A stretch of DNA of 64,000 bases from positions 620,001-684,000 of the forward strand of contig NZ_PVYX01000002.1 in the NCBI RefSeq assembly GCF_003001695.1, given 5' to 3'. Position numbers and translations under genes: made by a program. Below are positions 8,648-17,166 of the stretch, piece by piece. Under the pieces are notes generated by a model. It had not been told where the DNA came from, did not search any database, and was given only the letters and a program-made list of their open reading frames with translations. The stretch comes from Flagellimonas meridianipacifica (GTDB taxonomy: Bacteria > Bacteroidota > Bacteroidia > Flavobacteriales > Flavobacteriaceae). The number at the start of each line of letters is the position of its first letter. Positions within the stretch are counted from its first letter, which is position 1.

Positions 8648-9382
8648 ATGGGTAGATTGACCGAAGCTGTTAAGCACCTACTGATTGTAAATGTCATTTT
8701 GTTTTTTGCCACCCAACTGTACGGTGATTTGTTGTATCAGTGGTTGTCCCTTTGGTTTCCGAAGAACACCAATTTTGCTTGGTGGCAGGTGATCAGCCAC
8801 ATGTTCATGCACGGTAATCTGATGCATATCTTGTTCAATATGTATGCTTTGTGGGCTTTTGGCACACCTTTGGAACGGGTTTGGGGCAGAAACAAATTTC
8901 TGTTCTTTTACTTTTCGGCAGGATTGGGCTCAGCCCTTCTTCATTCCAGTGTAAATTATTATTTGTTTAATGAGGGGCTTCAGGCCTTGGTAAATGCGGG
9001 AATGACCGAAAATCAGGTTTTGGATATTATATCCAAAGGTCAGTATAGTCCTGATTGGTACGACATTGCTTCACGAAGCACCATTGATAATTTTTTGACT
9101 GCCTACAATACCCCGGCAGTGGGAGCATCAGGAGCTATATACGGAATACTGGTTGCCTTTGCGTTTATGTATTCCGAAGCTAAATTGATGTTAATCTTTT
9201 TGCCTGTACCCATAAAAGCAAAGTATTTTGTTCCCTTATTACTAGCTGGGGATTTGATTTTTGGTATTGGAAACATAAATACTGGCGTGGCACACTTTGC
9301 CCATATTGGTGGTGCTTTGATTGGATTTATCATGATGTGGTACTGGAAGAAGAATCAGTTTAACCAAAATCGTTGGGATTAA
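8648..9382 (+). CDS. Rhomboid-family intramembrane serine protease
   Basis: 244 aa, six predicted membrane helices. HMFMHGNLMHILFNMYALW carries the rhomboid HxxxN motif, GASGAIYG holds the catalytic serine, and VAHFAHIGGALIGF holds the catalytic histidine. It cleaves membrane-spanning segments of other proteins within the lipid bilayer. The start codon follows the mutL stop directly. Substrates unknown. Confidence 0.93.
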   Translation: MGRLTEAVKHLLIVNVILFFATQLYGDLLYQWLSLWFPKNTNFAWWQVISHMFMHGNLMHILFNMYALWAFGTPLERVWGRNKFLFFYFSAGLGSALLHSSVNYYLFNEGLQALVNAGMTENQVLDIISKGQYSPDWYDIASRSTIDNFLTAYNTPAVGASGAIYGILVAFAFMYSEAKLMLIFLPVPIKAKYFVPLLLAGDLIFGIGNINTGVAHFAHIGGALIGFIMMWYWKKNQFNQNRWD

Positions 9383-9383
9383 T

Positions 9384-10247
9384 ATGGCAAATGGGGGATT
9401 GCAATACAACTTTGCTCGACTGAACATAGCTGAAAAGCTGATAGCTGTCAATGTACTCGTCTTTATTTTGGACGGTTTGGCCTTAGCTCTTTTGGGAGGG
9501 TCAGTATCGGATTGGTTCCATTTGCCCAAGGCTTTAGGTGAGTTTTTAGGCCAACCTTGGTCTTTGGTTACCTACTCTTTTTTTCATGCCGGGTTGGGAC
9601 ATATTTTCTGGAATATGCTCATGCTCTATTTTACGGGACGTATTTTCCTGAATCTATTCGATAATCAAAGATTTATCGCTGTATACTTTTTGGGGGTTAT
9701 TGTTGGCGGACTTGTTTTTCTATCAAGTTATAACATCTTCCCAACCTTATTGAACACGAATACCGCATTGATAGGCGCATCAGCGGGAGTTACAGCAGTT
9801 CTGATATTTATTTGTGCATATATTCCCAATCAAGAAGTTCGGATTATTTTCTTCAATGTAAAACTGTGGTATGTAGGGGCTTTCTTTGTTTTGATAGACC
9901 TAATACAAATACCTTACGGCGGAAATGTTGGAGGAAGGCTAGCTCATCTAGGTGGTGCACTTTTAGGTTATGTTTATGCAAGACAGCTATTGAACGGAAA
10001 GGATATTGGATCGGGTTTTACCAAAATGCTCAGTGGTTTGGGTAATATGTTCAAGAAAAGGGAAAGAAAAGGTCCCCTTAAAACAGTATATAAAAAGGGT
10101 AACCCTAAAAAGGGAAATTTTGACTATGATAAGGAAGCCCGACAACGCAAAGTAGATGCCATTTTGGATAAAATAAGCAAATCGGGTTATGAAAGTCTAT
10201 CCAAAGCCGAAAAAGATTTTTTGTTTAAAGCAGGTAAAGAAGACTAG
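9384..10247 (+). CDS. Second rhomboid protease with C-terminal cytoplasmic domain
   Basis: 287 aa. Rhomboid core: FFHAGLGHIFWNMLML, catalytic serine in GASAGVTAVL, catalytic histidine in RLAHLGGALLGY. After the last helix a basic linker leads to a short C-terminal helical domain (FDYDKEARQRKVDAILDKI...LSKAEKDFLFKA) of the type found on Bacteroidota rhomboids (DUF6576-like). It begins one base after the first rhomboid, so the two are probably made together and may be paralogues. Confidence 0.92.
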   Translation: MANGGLQYNFARLNIAEKLIAVNVLVFILDGLALALLGGSVSDWFHLPKALGEFLGQPWSLVTYSFFHAGLGHIFWNMLMLYFTGRIFLNLFDNQRFIAVYFLGVIVGGLVFLSSYNIFPTLLNTNTALIGASAGVTAVLIFICAYIPNQEVRIIFFNVKLWYVGAFFVLIDLIQIPYGGNVGGRLAHLGGALLGYVYARQLLNGKDIGSGFTKMLSGLGNMFKKRERKGPLKTVYKKGNPKKGNFDYDKEARQRKVDAILDKISKSGYESLSKAEKDFLFKAGKED

Positions 10248-10268
10248 CCATTAACGACCTCTTTTGGT

Positions 10269-11282
10269 ATGACCAAGTTTTTGTTCGTTGTCAACATTCT
10301 TTTTTCAGGACTCTTACTAATCCTGTCACTGTCTTATTATTTTAATTTAGAGAGCTTTTCCCTTTTTTCAGTCTTTAGCTTATTTGTCCCCATCTTGTTT
10401 TTGATTAATCTTTTGTTTTTGGTTTTTTGGATGTTCAGAAAATCGAGAAAACTAATCTTACCCTTAGGAACTCTCTTTGTTGGGTATCTTTTTTTTGGTT
10501 CTTTTTATGCCATGTTCAATGAAAAAGGAGAAGTATCTCCAGATGATTTGAACATAATGACTTTTAATGCATGGAGATTCAATAAAAACGGATGGATAAA
10601 AGACTCTAATATTGGAGATAAAATTATCGATTTTATAAAAGAGGAAGATCCAGACATAATTTGCATTCAGGAACATAGTAGGATGAGGTATAAACAGTTG
10701 CGACAATTTAATTACCGAAGTGAGACTCCTCCATACCATGTTCCCAGAACAACACAAGCTATTTTTTCAAAATATCCCATAGTCTCAGAAGGGTCTCTTG
10801 ACTTGCCTAGGTCAAAAAATAATATCATTTATGCTGATATTTTGATTGAGGAGGATACCATTCGCATATATAATATTCATTTGGAATCCTTCAAGATTGT
10901 CCCGTCCCGGGAATCATTTTCTGAAGAGGAATCTGAAAAGAACTATAAGCGATTAGTCAAAACTTTTGATAAGCAGATGGAACAGGCTAAGATTTTTGAT
11001 GTGCACCGTGAGTCATGTCCTTATTCTTATGTCGTATGTGGGGATATGAACAATACTCAGTTTTCTAATGTGTACAAACAGCTGCGGGGTGATTTGCAGG
11101 ACACTTTTTTTGAACAGGGGTCAGGCTTTGGAAAAACCTATAGTCTCTTCGGATTGCCCCTGCGCATTGATTATATATTTCCCGATTCTTCATTTGAAGT
11201 CATCGAGCATAAAAACTACAAGAATAGACTATCCGATCATTTTCCTGTCAAGGCCACTTTAAGAAGGAAACCCAATCCATAA
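10269..11282 (+). CDS. Endonuclease/exonuclease/phosphatase-family hydrolase with membrane anchor
   Basis: 337 aa. Three hydrophobic helices fill the first 85 residues and an extracytoplasmic EEP domain follows. All catalytic blocks are present: MTFNAWRF, IICIQEHS, IYNIHLES, VVCGDMNN, LRIDYIF and LSDHFPV. EEP enzymes cut phosphodiesters in nucleic acids or lipid head groups; the membrane anchor favours an envelope substrate, an inference. Follows the rhomboids after 21 bp. Its last 24 bp overlap the convergent DUF6122 gene. Confidence 0.88.
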   Translation: MTKFLFVVNILFSGLLLILSLSYYFNLESFSLFSVFSLFVPILFLINLLFLVFWMFRKSRKLILPLGTLFVGYLFFGSFYAMFNEKGEVSPDDLNIMTFNAWRFNKNGWIKDSNIGDKIIDFIKEEDPDIICIQEHSRMRYKQLRQFNYRSETPPYHVPRTTQAIFSKYPIVSEGSLDLPRSKNNIIYADILIEEDTIRIYNIHLESFKIVPSRESFSEEESEKNYKRLVKTFDKQMEQAKIFDVHRESCPYSYVVCGDMNNTQFSNVYKQLRGDLQDTFFEQGSGFGKTYSLFGLPLRIDYIFPDSSFEVIEHKNYKNRLSDHFPVKATLRRKPNP

Positions 11283-11579
11283 ACAGTCTGCGGTATCTGC
11301 AATTATGTGGATTAGAAGAGCAAGACCCAGAATTCGGGTTTTTGGAAAAAAGGGTAATATGGCATAAACTAGAATTGCCCAACTACTATGCAAAGGATGG
11401 AATCCTATACTGCACCTATTGGCATCAAAGATTGGCGTAGCCAACAAATGGTCCAGGTCTATGAAAATTCCAGATAGCAAAATTAGAGTGATTTTAAGCT
11501 TATCCTCTTTAAACAAACCGTACCCAATGAGTATTGGAATCAAAAAGTGAATTCCATAATGTATTATGAACCGCAACAT
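11259..11579 (-). CDS. DUF6122-type small membrane protein
   Basis: 106 aa with three to four hydrophobic helices (HYGIHFLIPILIGYGLF, ILLSGIFIDLDHLLA, WAILVYAILPFF, ILGLALLIHIIADTADC). Conserved polar HYGIHF, DLDH and HIIAD motifs inside the membrane resemble metal-dependent membrane hydrolases; function unknown. Its ATG overlaps the stop of the WbqC gene by one base. It ends inside the 3' end of the convergent EEP gene. Confidence 0.72.
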   Translation of the reverse strand: MLRFIIHYGIHFLIPILIGYGLFKEDKLKITLILLSGIFIDLDHLLATPIFDANRCSIGFHPLHSSWAILVYAILPFFPKTRILGLALLIHIIADTADCLWIGFPS

Positions 11580-12205
11580 TATAAAAACTTCAAGGATTGA
11601 TTCATTAAGTAATCCACGGTGTTTGGTCCTTCGTTAAAGAGCAGGTCCAAAATGCTTAAGTTGTTAATGAAGCCATGCCTATCTCCAAACACCTGCTCGT
11701 ATTCTTGATATTGAATCTCGATGTCTTTTTTCGCCTCCACCAAAAACCTACCATCTGCCATATGCTCCAGTTGAGCATTGTACTTCAATGTAGTTCCAAA
11801 TTCTTTTTGGATTCCTAAACAGTCTAAAATGGTCTCAACGGTCTTTACATTGAAATTGAAAAGATGTTCCTCCGTGTTTTCATACAGAGGTTTTATGTCA
11901 TCTTCGTAGAACTCAAAGTATGGAGAGGTTCGATAAGCGGTTTCCAAGGTTCTCCAATGCTGTTTTTGCCACGGAGTGCTTTTATCCAAAACAACGTCCG
12001 AGTACAACTGTCTCCCTTCATTAACGCCTACATGCTTTATGGGTATATTCATCATATGTCTGCCTTGGTCCGTACAGATATAGCATCGATTCCGATAGGT
12101 CTGCTTCTGAAAATTATCAAATACTTCCCAAATAATCTCTTTTTGGGCGATTACCGCAAACGTGGCAATACTGGGAAAATATGTGGGATGCAGTACTACG
12201 CTCAA
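11579..12205 (-). CDS. WbqC-family protein
   Basis: 208 aa starting LSVVLHPTYFPSI from a TTG codon. HPTYFPSIATFAVI is the usual WbqC beginning, so an upstream ATG at 12280 inside lepB is unlikely. The TTG shares three bases with the lepB stop (TTGA), giving translational coupling. Contains YRNRCYICTDQG and WQKQHWRTLETAYRTSPYF, family landmarks. WbqC proteins are linked to surface polysaccharide loci, but the reaction is unknown. The lepB-WbqC order is conserved in flavobacteria. Confidence 0.85.
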   Translation of the reverse strand: MSVVLHPTYFPSIATFAVIAQKEIIWEVFDNFQKQTYRNRCYICTDQGRHMMNIPIKHVGVNEGRQLYSDVVLDKSTPWQKQHWRTLETAYRTSPYFEFYEDDIKPLYENTEEHLFNFNVKTVETILDCLGIQKEFGTTLKYNAQLEHMADGRFLVEAKKDIEIQYQEYEQVFGDRHGFINNLSILDLLFNEGPNTVDYLMNQSLKFL

Positions 12206-13947
12206 GTATTCTTTTTCTTTTTTCTTTTCCTGAAAAAGTCGAAAACAAACCAGCCAACAACCAGGGCCAAGAAATACCACCTGTAAGAAACTGGTTCTCC
12301 ACTACCGCCAACAGTAGTAAAAATACGTTCTCCTCTAGGCCGCCAGTTGAAAATTCCCTCATTAAAGTTGTCAAAACTCATCCATAAGAAAACGGGTTTC
12401 CCAACAATGTGATCCGCCGGTACATAGCCCCAGGCTCTACTGTCTTCAGAATGGTCACGGTTGTCCCCCATCATCCAATAATAATCCTGCTTGAACGTAT
12501 AGGAATCTGCGACCTCTCCGTTAATGTACACTGTGTTTCCATCTACTTTGACGTCGTTGAACTCATAATCCCTAATAATCTTTTTGTAGAGCGGAATGGT
12601 CTTAAAATCAATTTTGACTGTAGCTCCACGTTCTGGGAGGTAAATAGGGCCAAAGTTGTCACTGTTCCATGGGTAAAAATTTGGTTTTTGGGGGAATGCC
12701 CCACCATATACTCCTCTTTCTTCATTAGTTCTTACAACAGAATCAATTGCAGGGTTTGAGCGCAACTGGGCCACCATTTCATCCGTCATATTTGCGACAC
12801 GTGAAAGTGGTTTCTCTTCGGTCAATGCCAAACGTAGCTGTCTAATAACCTCTGTGGGAATTCCTTTTTCCAATGTATATATTTCGTTTTTCCCTGAGCT
12901 TGAACTATTGTTAAAACCTATGATATATGGTAGTAAAGCATTGTATTGCTCTCGACTAATAGCATCAGTGAAATACTTCCTTGTATAGTCTGAAGCGTCC
13001 ACTTCGGCTAAATATCTACTTGAGACTCCTTTTTTGGAATATATGGTGTAGTCGTACATTACCTTGGCCCGGTCTGAGAGTTGCAATTTTTCTCCATTGA
13101 TATGTACGAATCCATCAATAACCTGTAAAGAGTCCCCAGGAGTGCCCACGCAGCGTTTTACGTAGTTGGATTTCTTGTCAATCGGTTTTTTTACTGCTTT
13201 TTCCGCTTTGAAGAATTGATATAAAGTATCTGATGGTAAACTAAAAACTACAATATCATTCTTTTTGATTTCCTGAAATCCAGGGAGTCGTAAGTAGGGT
13301 AATTGTAATTTGTTTATCCATGATTTTTTGTATGTCTCAGGATTCACATCAGCCAAATACGAGCGCTTTTTTATTCCTGGTATGGTATCATGGACCATGG
13401 GTGCAGCCAAAGTGGTCATAGGGACACGGGCTCCATAATGAAACTTGCTTACAAACAGAAAATCTCCAATACGTAAGGTTCGTTCAAGTGATCCTGTTGG
13501 AATTACATAAGGCTGGATAAAGTAGGTATGTACAAAAGTAGCTGCAACAATGGCAAAAACTATGGAACTAACCCACTCTCCAAGTCCGGTCCTTGGTTTT
13601 AAGCTGCGGTCTTCGATGTAAGAAACATCTTCAACATAGTTTACATAATAAATATAAAAGCCCAGGGTAAGGATAACCAACCATGTATCCCATAATTTGT
13701 TCTTACCAAAACTTCGGATGGTCTCTACCCAGACAACGGGAAACATCAATAAATTAATGATTGGAATGAACAATAAGAGTATCCACCACCAAGGCCTGTT
13801 GATGATTTTCATCAAAACGACCCCATTATAAATAGGTATTGCCGCTTCCCATGCTTTTCTCCCGGCCTTTACATAGAGTTTCCAAGTTCCTAAGAAATGA
13901 ATGACTTGGATTATCAAAATAAAAATCAACCAATGTGTACCGTTCAT
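12202..13947 (-). CDS. lepB: Signal peptidase I, large Bacteroidota form
   Basis: 581 aa against about 170-320 in most bacteria. The first 110 residues form several membrane helices of a DUF5684-like region. The S26 peptidase follows: catalytic Ser153 in IPTGSLERTL, general-base Lys264 in YVKRCVGTPGDS, and the C-terminal block MMGDNRDHSEDSRAWGYVP. A roughly 200-residue insertion separates the Lys and C-terminal blocks. It removes signal peptides on the periplasmic face. Last but two of the parA-DUF6122 block. Confidence 0.93.
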   Translation of the reverse strand: MNGTHWLIFILIIQVIHFLGTWKLYVKAGRKAWEAAIPIYNGVVLMKIINRPWWWILLLFIPIINLLMFPVVWVETIRSFGKNKLWDTWLVILTLGFYIYYVNYVEDVSYIEDRSLKPRTGLGEWVSSIVFAIVAATFVHTYFIQPYVIPTGSLERTLRIGDFLFVSKFHYGARVPMTTLAAPMVHDTIPGIKKRSYLADVNPETYKKSWINKLQLPYLRLPGFQEIKKNDIVVFSLPSDTLYQFFKAEKAVKKPIDKKSNYVKRCVGTPGDSLQVIDGFVHINGEKLQLSDRAKVMYDYTIYSKKGVSSRYLAEVDASDYTRKYFTDAISREQYNALLPYIIGFNNSSSSGKNEIYTLEKGIPTEVIRQLRLALTEEKPLSRVANMTDEMVAQLRSNPAIDSVVRTNEERGVYGGAFPQKPNFYPWNSDNFGPIYLPERGATVKIDFKTIPLYKKIIRDYEFNDVKVDGNTVYINGEVADSYTFKQDYYWMMGDNRDHSEDSRAWGYVPADHIVGKPVFLWMSFDNFNEGIFNWRPRGERIFTTVGGSGEPVSYRWYFLALVVGWFVFDFFRKRKKKKNT

Positions 13948-13994
13948 AAACTGTTTTGTTTCTTAGACCTATTTTAGTGCTAAATGTTACGGAT

Positions 13995-14696
13995 TTAACT
14001 CAAATTAAGCACATCTTTCATGGTATACACCCCTTTTTTTCCAATTAGCCATTCAGCGGCCAAAACTGCGCCAAGCGCAAATCCTTTTCTATTGTGGGCT
14101 GTGTGCTTTATTTCAATACTGTCAACCTCGCTACTATAATCGATTATATGTGTCCCCGGAACGCTACCTTCCCTTTTTGAATGTATGGACACGATGTCTT
14201 CTCCATTTTCATCAAGTTTCCAACTCTTGTAAGGTGTATTCGCCATAATCCCTTCCGCAAGCGTTATTGCGGTTCCACTTGGAGCATCCACCTTTTGGGT
14301 GTGATGTATTTCTTCCATGGACACGTTGTACTGCTCCAGTTGGGCCATCATCCTGGCCAATTGCGCGTTTAACTCAAAGAAAATATTTACACCCAAACTA
14401 AAGTTTGATGCATAGATAAAACCTGTATTATTTTGATTGCATATGGATACGGCCTTATCAAAATTTTCCAACCAGCCCGTGGTCCCAGAGATAACAGGTA
14501 TTCCATGTTGAAAACAAGAGGTAATATTTTGAAACGCAGAATCTGGAGTGCTGAAGTCAATGGCTATATCGAAGGAAGAGAAGTCAATTTCTTTATTCTC
14601 CACATCAATTCTCGCCGAAATTTCATGACCTCGTTCAACGGCAAGATTTTCAATCATCTTACCCATTTTACCATAACCAAACAGACCTATTTTCAT
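13995..14696 (-). CDS. dapB: 4-hydroxy-tetrahydrodipicolinate reductase
   Basis: 233 aa. N-terminal Rossmann motif GLFGYGKMGKMIE, SGTTGW, and the signature EIHHTQKVDAPSGTA with the catalytic histidine and lysine. Reduces the DapA product with NAD(P)H in lysine and diaminopimelate synthesis, so it feeds peptidoglycan. Lies between DUF5683 and lepB, in line with the conserved flavobacterial order. Confidence 0.96.
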   Translation of the reverse strand: MKIGLFGYGKMGKMIENLAVERGHEISARIDVENKEIDFSSFDIAIDFSTPDSAFQNITSCFQHGIPVISGTTGWLENFDKAVSICNQNNTGFIYASNFSLGVNIFFELNAQLARMMAQLEQYNVSMEEIHHTQKVDAPSGTAITLAEGIMANTPYKSWKLDENGEDIVSIHSKREGSVPGTHIIDYSSEVDSIEIKHTAHNRKGFALGAVLAAEWLIGKKGVYTMKDVLNLS

Positions 14697-14699
14697 GAT

Positions 14700-15350
14700 T
14701 CAAAATTTAAAAACCAATGCCATACCATAATTGGGATCATTGGTAATGGGATTCAATTCTAAATAGGGTTGAAAATCAAAACTTAGTTGCGTACTGACAT
14801 TGTACTGGGCCAGATGCGCAGTAACGTTGGCTTCAATTATATTCAGAGAATACCAAACAAGTGTCAATACCAACCATAGATCGCGGGTACGTTGTATATT
14901 CTCTTGAACGTTTTGAAGTGATTCTAGAGATTGATCAGGCCCTTCACCATCACCATTCACATCAAAGAACTCATCATCCGTAAATCCGGCCTGTCTTCTT
15001 TTGAAAGCGTCCCGTGCTCTCTGAAATTCATCGTTGTTAAAGGTGTACAAGCCTACCCCGGTTGCAAGACCGCCATAAATTGCTGGTATTTTCCACCAAG
15101 CTCCTCTTTTATTGTAAAGCTGCCCCAAACCGGGCAATACAGCAGAATAGAAAGCTGCTTTGCTTGGAGCTAAAGGATTGGTTTTTTCTTTCACATAGGT
15201 TACTTCCTGAATGACTACCCCTTGACCTTCCAGTTGTTGTGCCAATGTGTCCACGGCCGTTGGTGGTAGCTCTCCTTCGCCTTCTTCTTGGGCAAATAGA
15301 TTGATGAATGGTAAAATGAAAAAGAATACTAAGAAAAAAGGCTTATTCAC
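14700..15350 (-). CDS. DUF5683 protein, exported
   Basis: 216 aa. The start is GTG at 15350; there is no internal Met before the signal peptide (MNKPFFLVFFFILPFINLFAQ) ends, so GTG is required. It overlaps the parB stop by 8 bp. The mature region has SKAAFYSAVLPGLGQLYNKRG, the DUF5683 hallmark, and later membrane-prone segments. Function unknown, but the gene stays with parAB and dapB across flavobacteria. Confidence 0.8.
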   Translation of the reverse strand: MNKPFFLVFFFILPFINLFAQEEGEGELPPTAVDTLAQQLEGQGVVIQEVTYVKEKTNPLAPSKAAFYSAVLPGLGQLYNKRGAWWKIPAIYGGLATGVGLYTFNNDEFQRARDAFKRRQAGFTDDEFFDVNGDGEGPDQSLESLQNVQENIQRTRDLWLVLTLVWYSLNIIEANVTAHLAQYNVSTQLSFDFQPYLELNPITNDPNYGMALVFKF

Positions 15351-16257
15351 CTGTCAACAATTTTCTTAAACGTTGAAATTCTTCTTTGGAATGGAAGGGA
15401 ATAACTATTTTTCCCTTACCATTTGCCGAAGTACTAACATCCACTTTAGCGGAAAGATGTTCCTTAAGGCTGTCAATACCCTTTGAGATGTACCCTGGTG
15501 TTTCTTTGGATACTTGAACTTTCTTGTTCAGCAATGAAGGGTCTTTCTTGGATTCTTGATATGCTTTGACCAACTGTTCTGTTTCCCTCACGGAGAGACT
15601 GTTGGAAACCACATTTTCGTATAAATCTATTTGGTCCTTTTTCTTTTCTATATTGATTAGAGCCCGACCATGTCCCATGCTGATAAACCCATCACGCATT
15701 CCAGTTTGGATGATGGGATGAAGTTTTAATAATCTGAGATAGTTGGTGATGGTAGAGCGTTTCTTCCCCACGCGGTCGCTCAACTTTTCTTGGGTAACTT
15801 CAATTTCGTCAATCAGCCGTTGATAGGAAAGTGCAATTTCTATGGGGTCCAAATCCTGACGTTGGATGTTTTCGACCAAAGCCATTTCCAAAGATTCCTG
15901 GTCGTTTGCAATTCTTATATAAGCTGGAATGGTCCCAAGTCCTACCATTTTGGATGCGCGGAATCGTCTTTCCCCCGAAACTAGCTGGTACTTATTGAAG
16001 TCGAGTTTTCTTACCGTAATAGGTTGGATAATGCCTAATTCCCTGATGGAACTGGCCAATTCCTCCAGTGCTTCATCATTAAAGTTGGAACGAGGTTGAA
16101 ATGGATTTACTTCTATCGCTCCAAGATCCAATTCCACCACATTACCAATAACCTTGTCCGCATTTTTGTCTGAAACCGATTGAATGTCATTTTCAGGATC
16201 TTTTAAAAGAGCGGACAGGCCTCTACCCAAAGCCTGCTTTTTGGTTGCTTTCGCCAT
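15343..16257 (-). CDS. parB: Chromosome-partitioning protein ParB
   Basis: 304 aa. N-terminal ParB/Srx nuclease-like domain with VNPFQPRSNF and LVSGERRFRAS (CTP-binding region), then the helix-turn-helix around QEKLSDRVGKKRSTITNYLR, and a C-terminal dimerisation end. It binds parS sites and loads SMC. Adjacent to parA with no gap. No parS-like sequence was noticed in the window. Confidence 0.95.
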   Translation of the reverse strand: MAKATKKQALGRGLSALLKDPENDIQSVSDKNADKVIGNVVELDLGAIEVNPFQPRSNFNDEALEELASSIRELGIIQPITVRKLDFNKYQLVSGERRFRASKMVGLGTIPAYIRIANDQESLEMALVENIQRQDLDPIEIALSYQRLIDEIEVTQEKLSDRVGKKRSTITNYLRLLKLHPIIQTGMRDGFISMGHGRALINIEKKKDQIDLYENVVSNSLSVRETEQLVKAYQESKKDPSLLNKKVQVSKETPGYISKGIDSLKEHLSAKVDVSTSANGKGKIVIPFHSKEEFQRLRKLLTGE

Positions 16258-17031
16258 CTAAACTTTCTCCTTGTTTTTCTTTAAAATTTCGTTGGCCAAG
16301 TTGAGATAATTTGTGGCACCCTTACTGCTGGCATCATATTTAATAATGCTTTCTCCATAACTGGGTGCTTCACTCAGCCTAACGTTTCTTTGTATAATGG
16401 TATCAAAGACCATATCTGCAAAGTGCTTTTTGACTTCTTCAACAACTTGGTTCGACAATCGTAACCTTGAATCGTACATGGTCAACAGCATGCCTTCAAT
16501 ATCCAAATCGTTATTGTGTATTTTCTGGACGCTTTTTACTGTATTCAATAGTTTACCAAGACCTTCGAGTGCAAAATATTCACATTGTATTGGAATCATC
16601 ACCGAGTCGGCCGCAGTAAGTGCGTTTAGGGTCAATAGCCCCAAGGAGGGAGCGCAGTCTATTAGAATATAGTCATATCTATCCCCTAAACCCCTAAGGG
16701 CCTCTTTTAACATGTATTCTCGATTGTCCTTGTCTACCAATTCAATCTCAATAGCGACTAAATCAATATGCGCAGGAATCAAATCTACATTAGGGGAATC
16801 CGTTTCCAAAATCACATCATCAACCCCCAAAGTATGTTCCAAAAGCTGGTAAGTCCCTTTTTCCACACTATCCACATCTATACCTAAACCAGATGTTGCA
16901 TTGGCCTGAGGGTCAGCATCAATTAGCAATACTTTTTTTTCAAGTACTCCAAGGGATGCGGCCAAGTTAACCGTGGTAGTGGTTTTTCCCACACCACCTT
17001 TCTGATTGGCAATAGCAATGATTTTGCCCAT
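16258..17031 (-). CDS. parA: Chromosome-partitioning ATPase ParA
   Basis: 257 aa. Deviant Walker A IANQKGGVGKTTTTVN at the start, LLIDADPQANATSGLG, and Walker B YILIDCAPSLGLL. Dynamic DNA-binding ATPase that works with ParB to separate replicated origins. First gene of the block parA-parB-DUF5683-dapB-lepB-WbqC-DUF6122. The 135 bp upstream hold no clear promoter match. Confidence 0.96.
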   Translation of the reverse strand: MGKIIAIANQKGGVGKTTTTVNLAASLGVLEKKVLLIDADPQANATSGLGIDVDSVEKGTYQLLEHTLGVDDVILETDSPNVDLIPAHIDLVAIEIELVDKDNREYMLKEALRGLGDRYDYILIDCAPSLGLLTLNALTAADSVMIPIQCEYFALEGLGKLLNTVKSVQKIHNNDLDIEGMLLTMYDSRLRLSNQVVEEVKKHFADMVFDTIIQRNVRLSEAPSYGESIIKYDASSKGATNYLNLANEILKKNKEKV

Positions 17032-17166
17032 TTCAAAGTAAGTTAGGGGCTAAAAATACGATTATTTGCGATGCCAAAAAATGTATTTTGTTAACAGAAA
17101 GTGGATAACCTTAACATTAGAGGTTAAAGAAAGTTAAAGTTTTAATTATAAGATGGTTAAGTGGTG

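Noticed and set aside
17032..17166. Possible cobalamin riboswitch or parS site between mutB and parA
   Set aside because: The region holds several GTTAA-type words but no B12-box, no structured element and no parS palindrome. It also lies upstream of parA and downstream of mutB, the wrong place for a mutB riboswitch.
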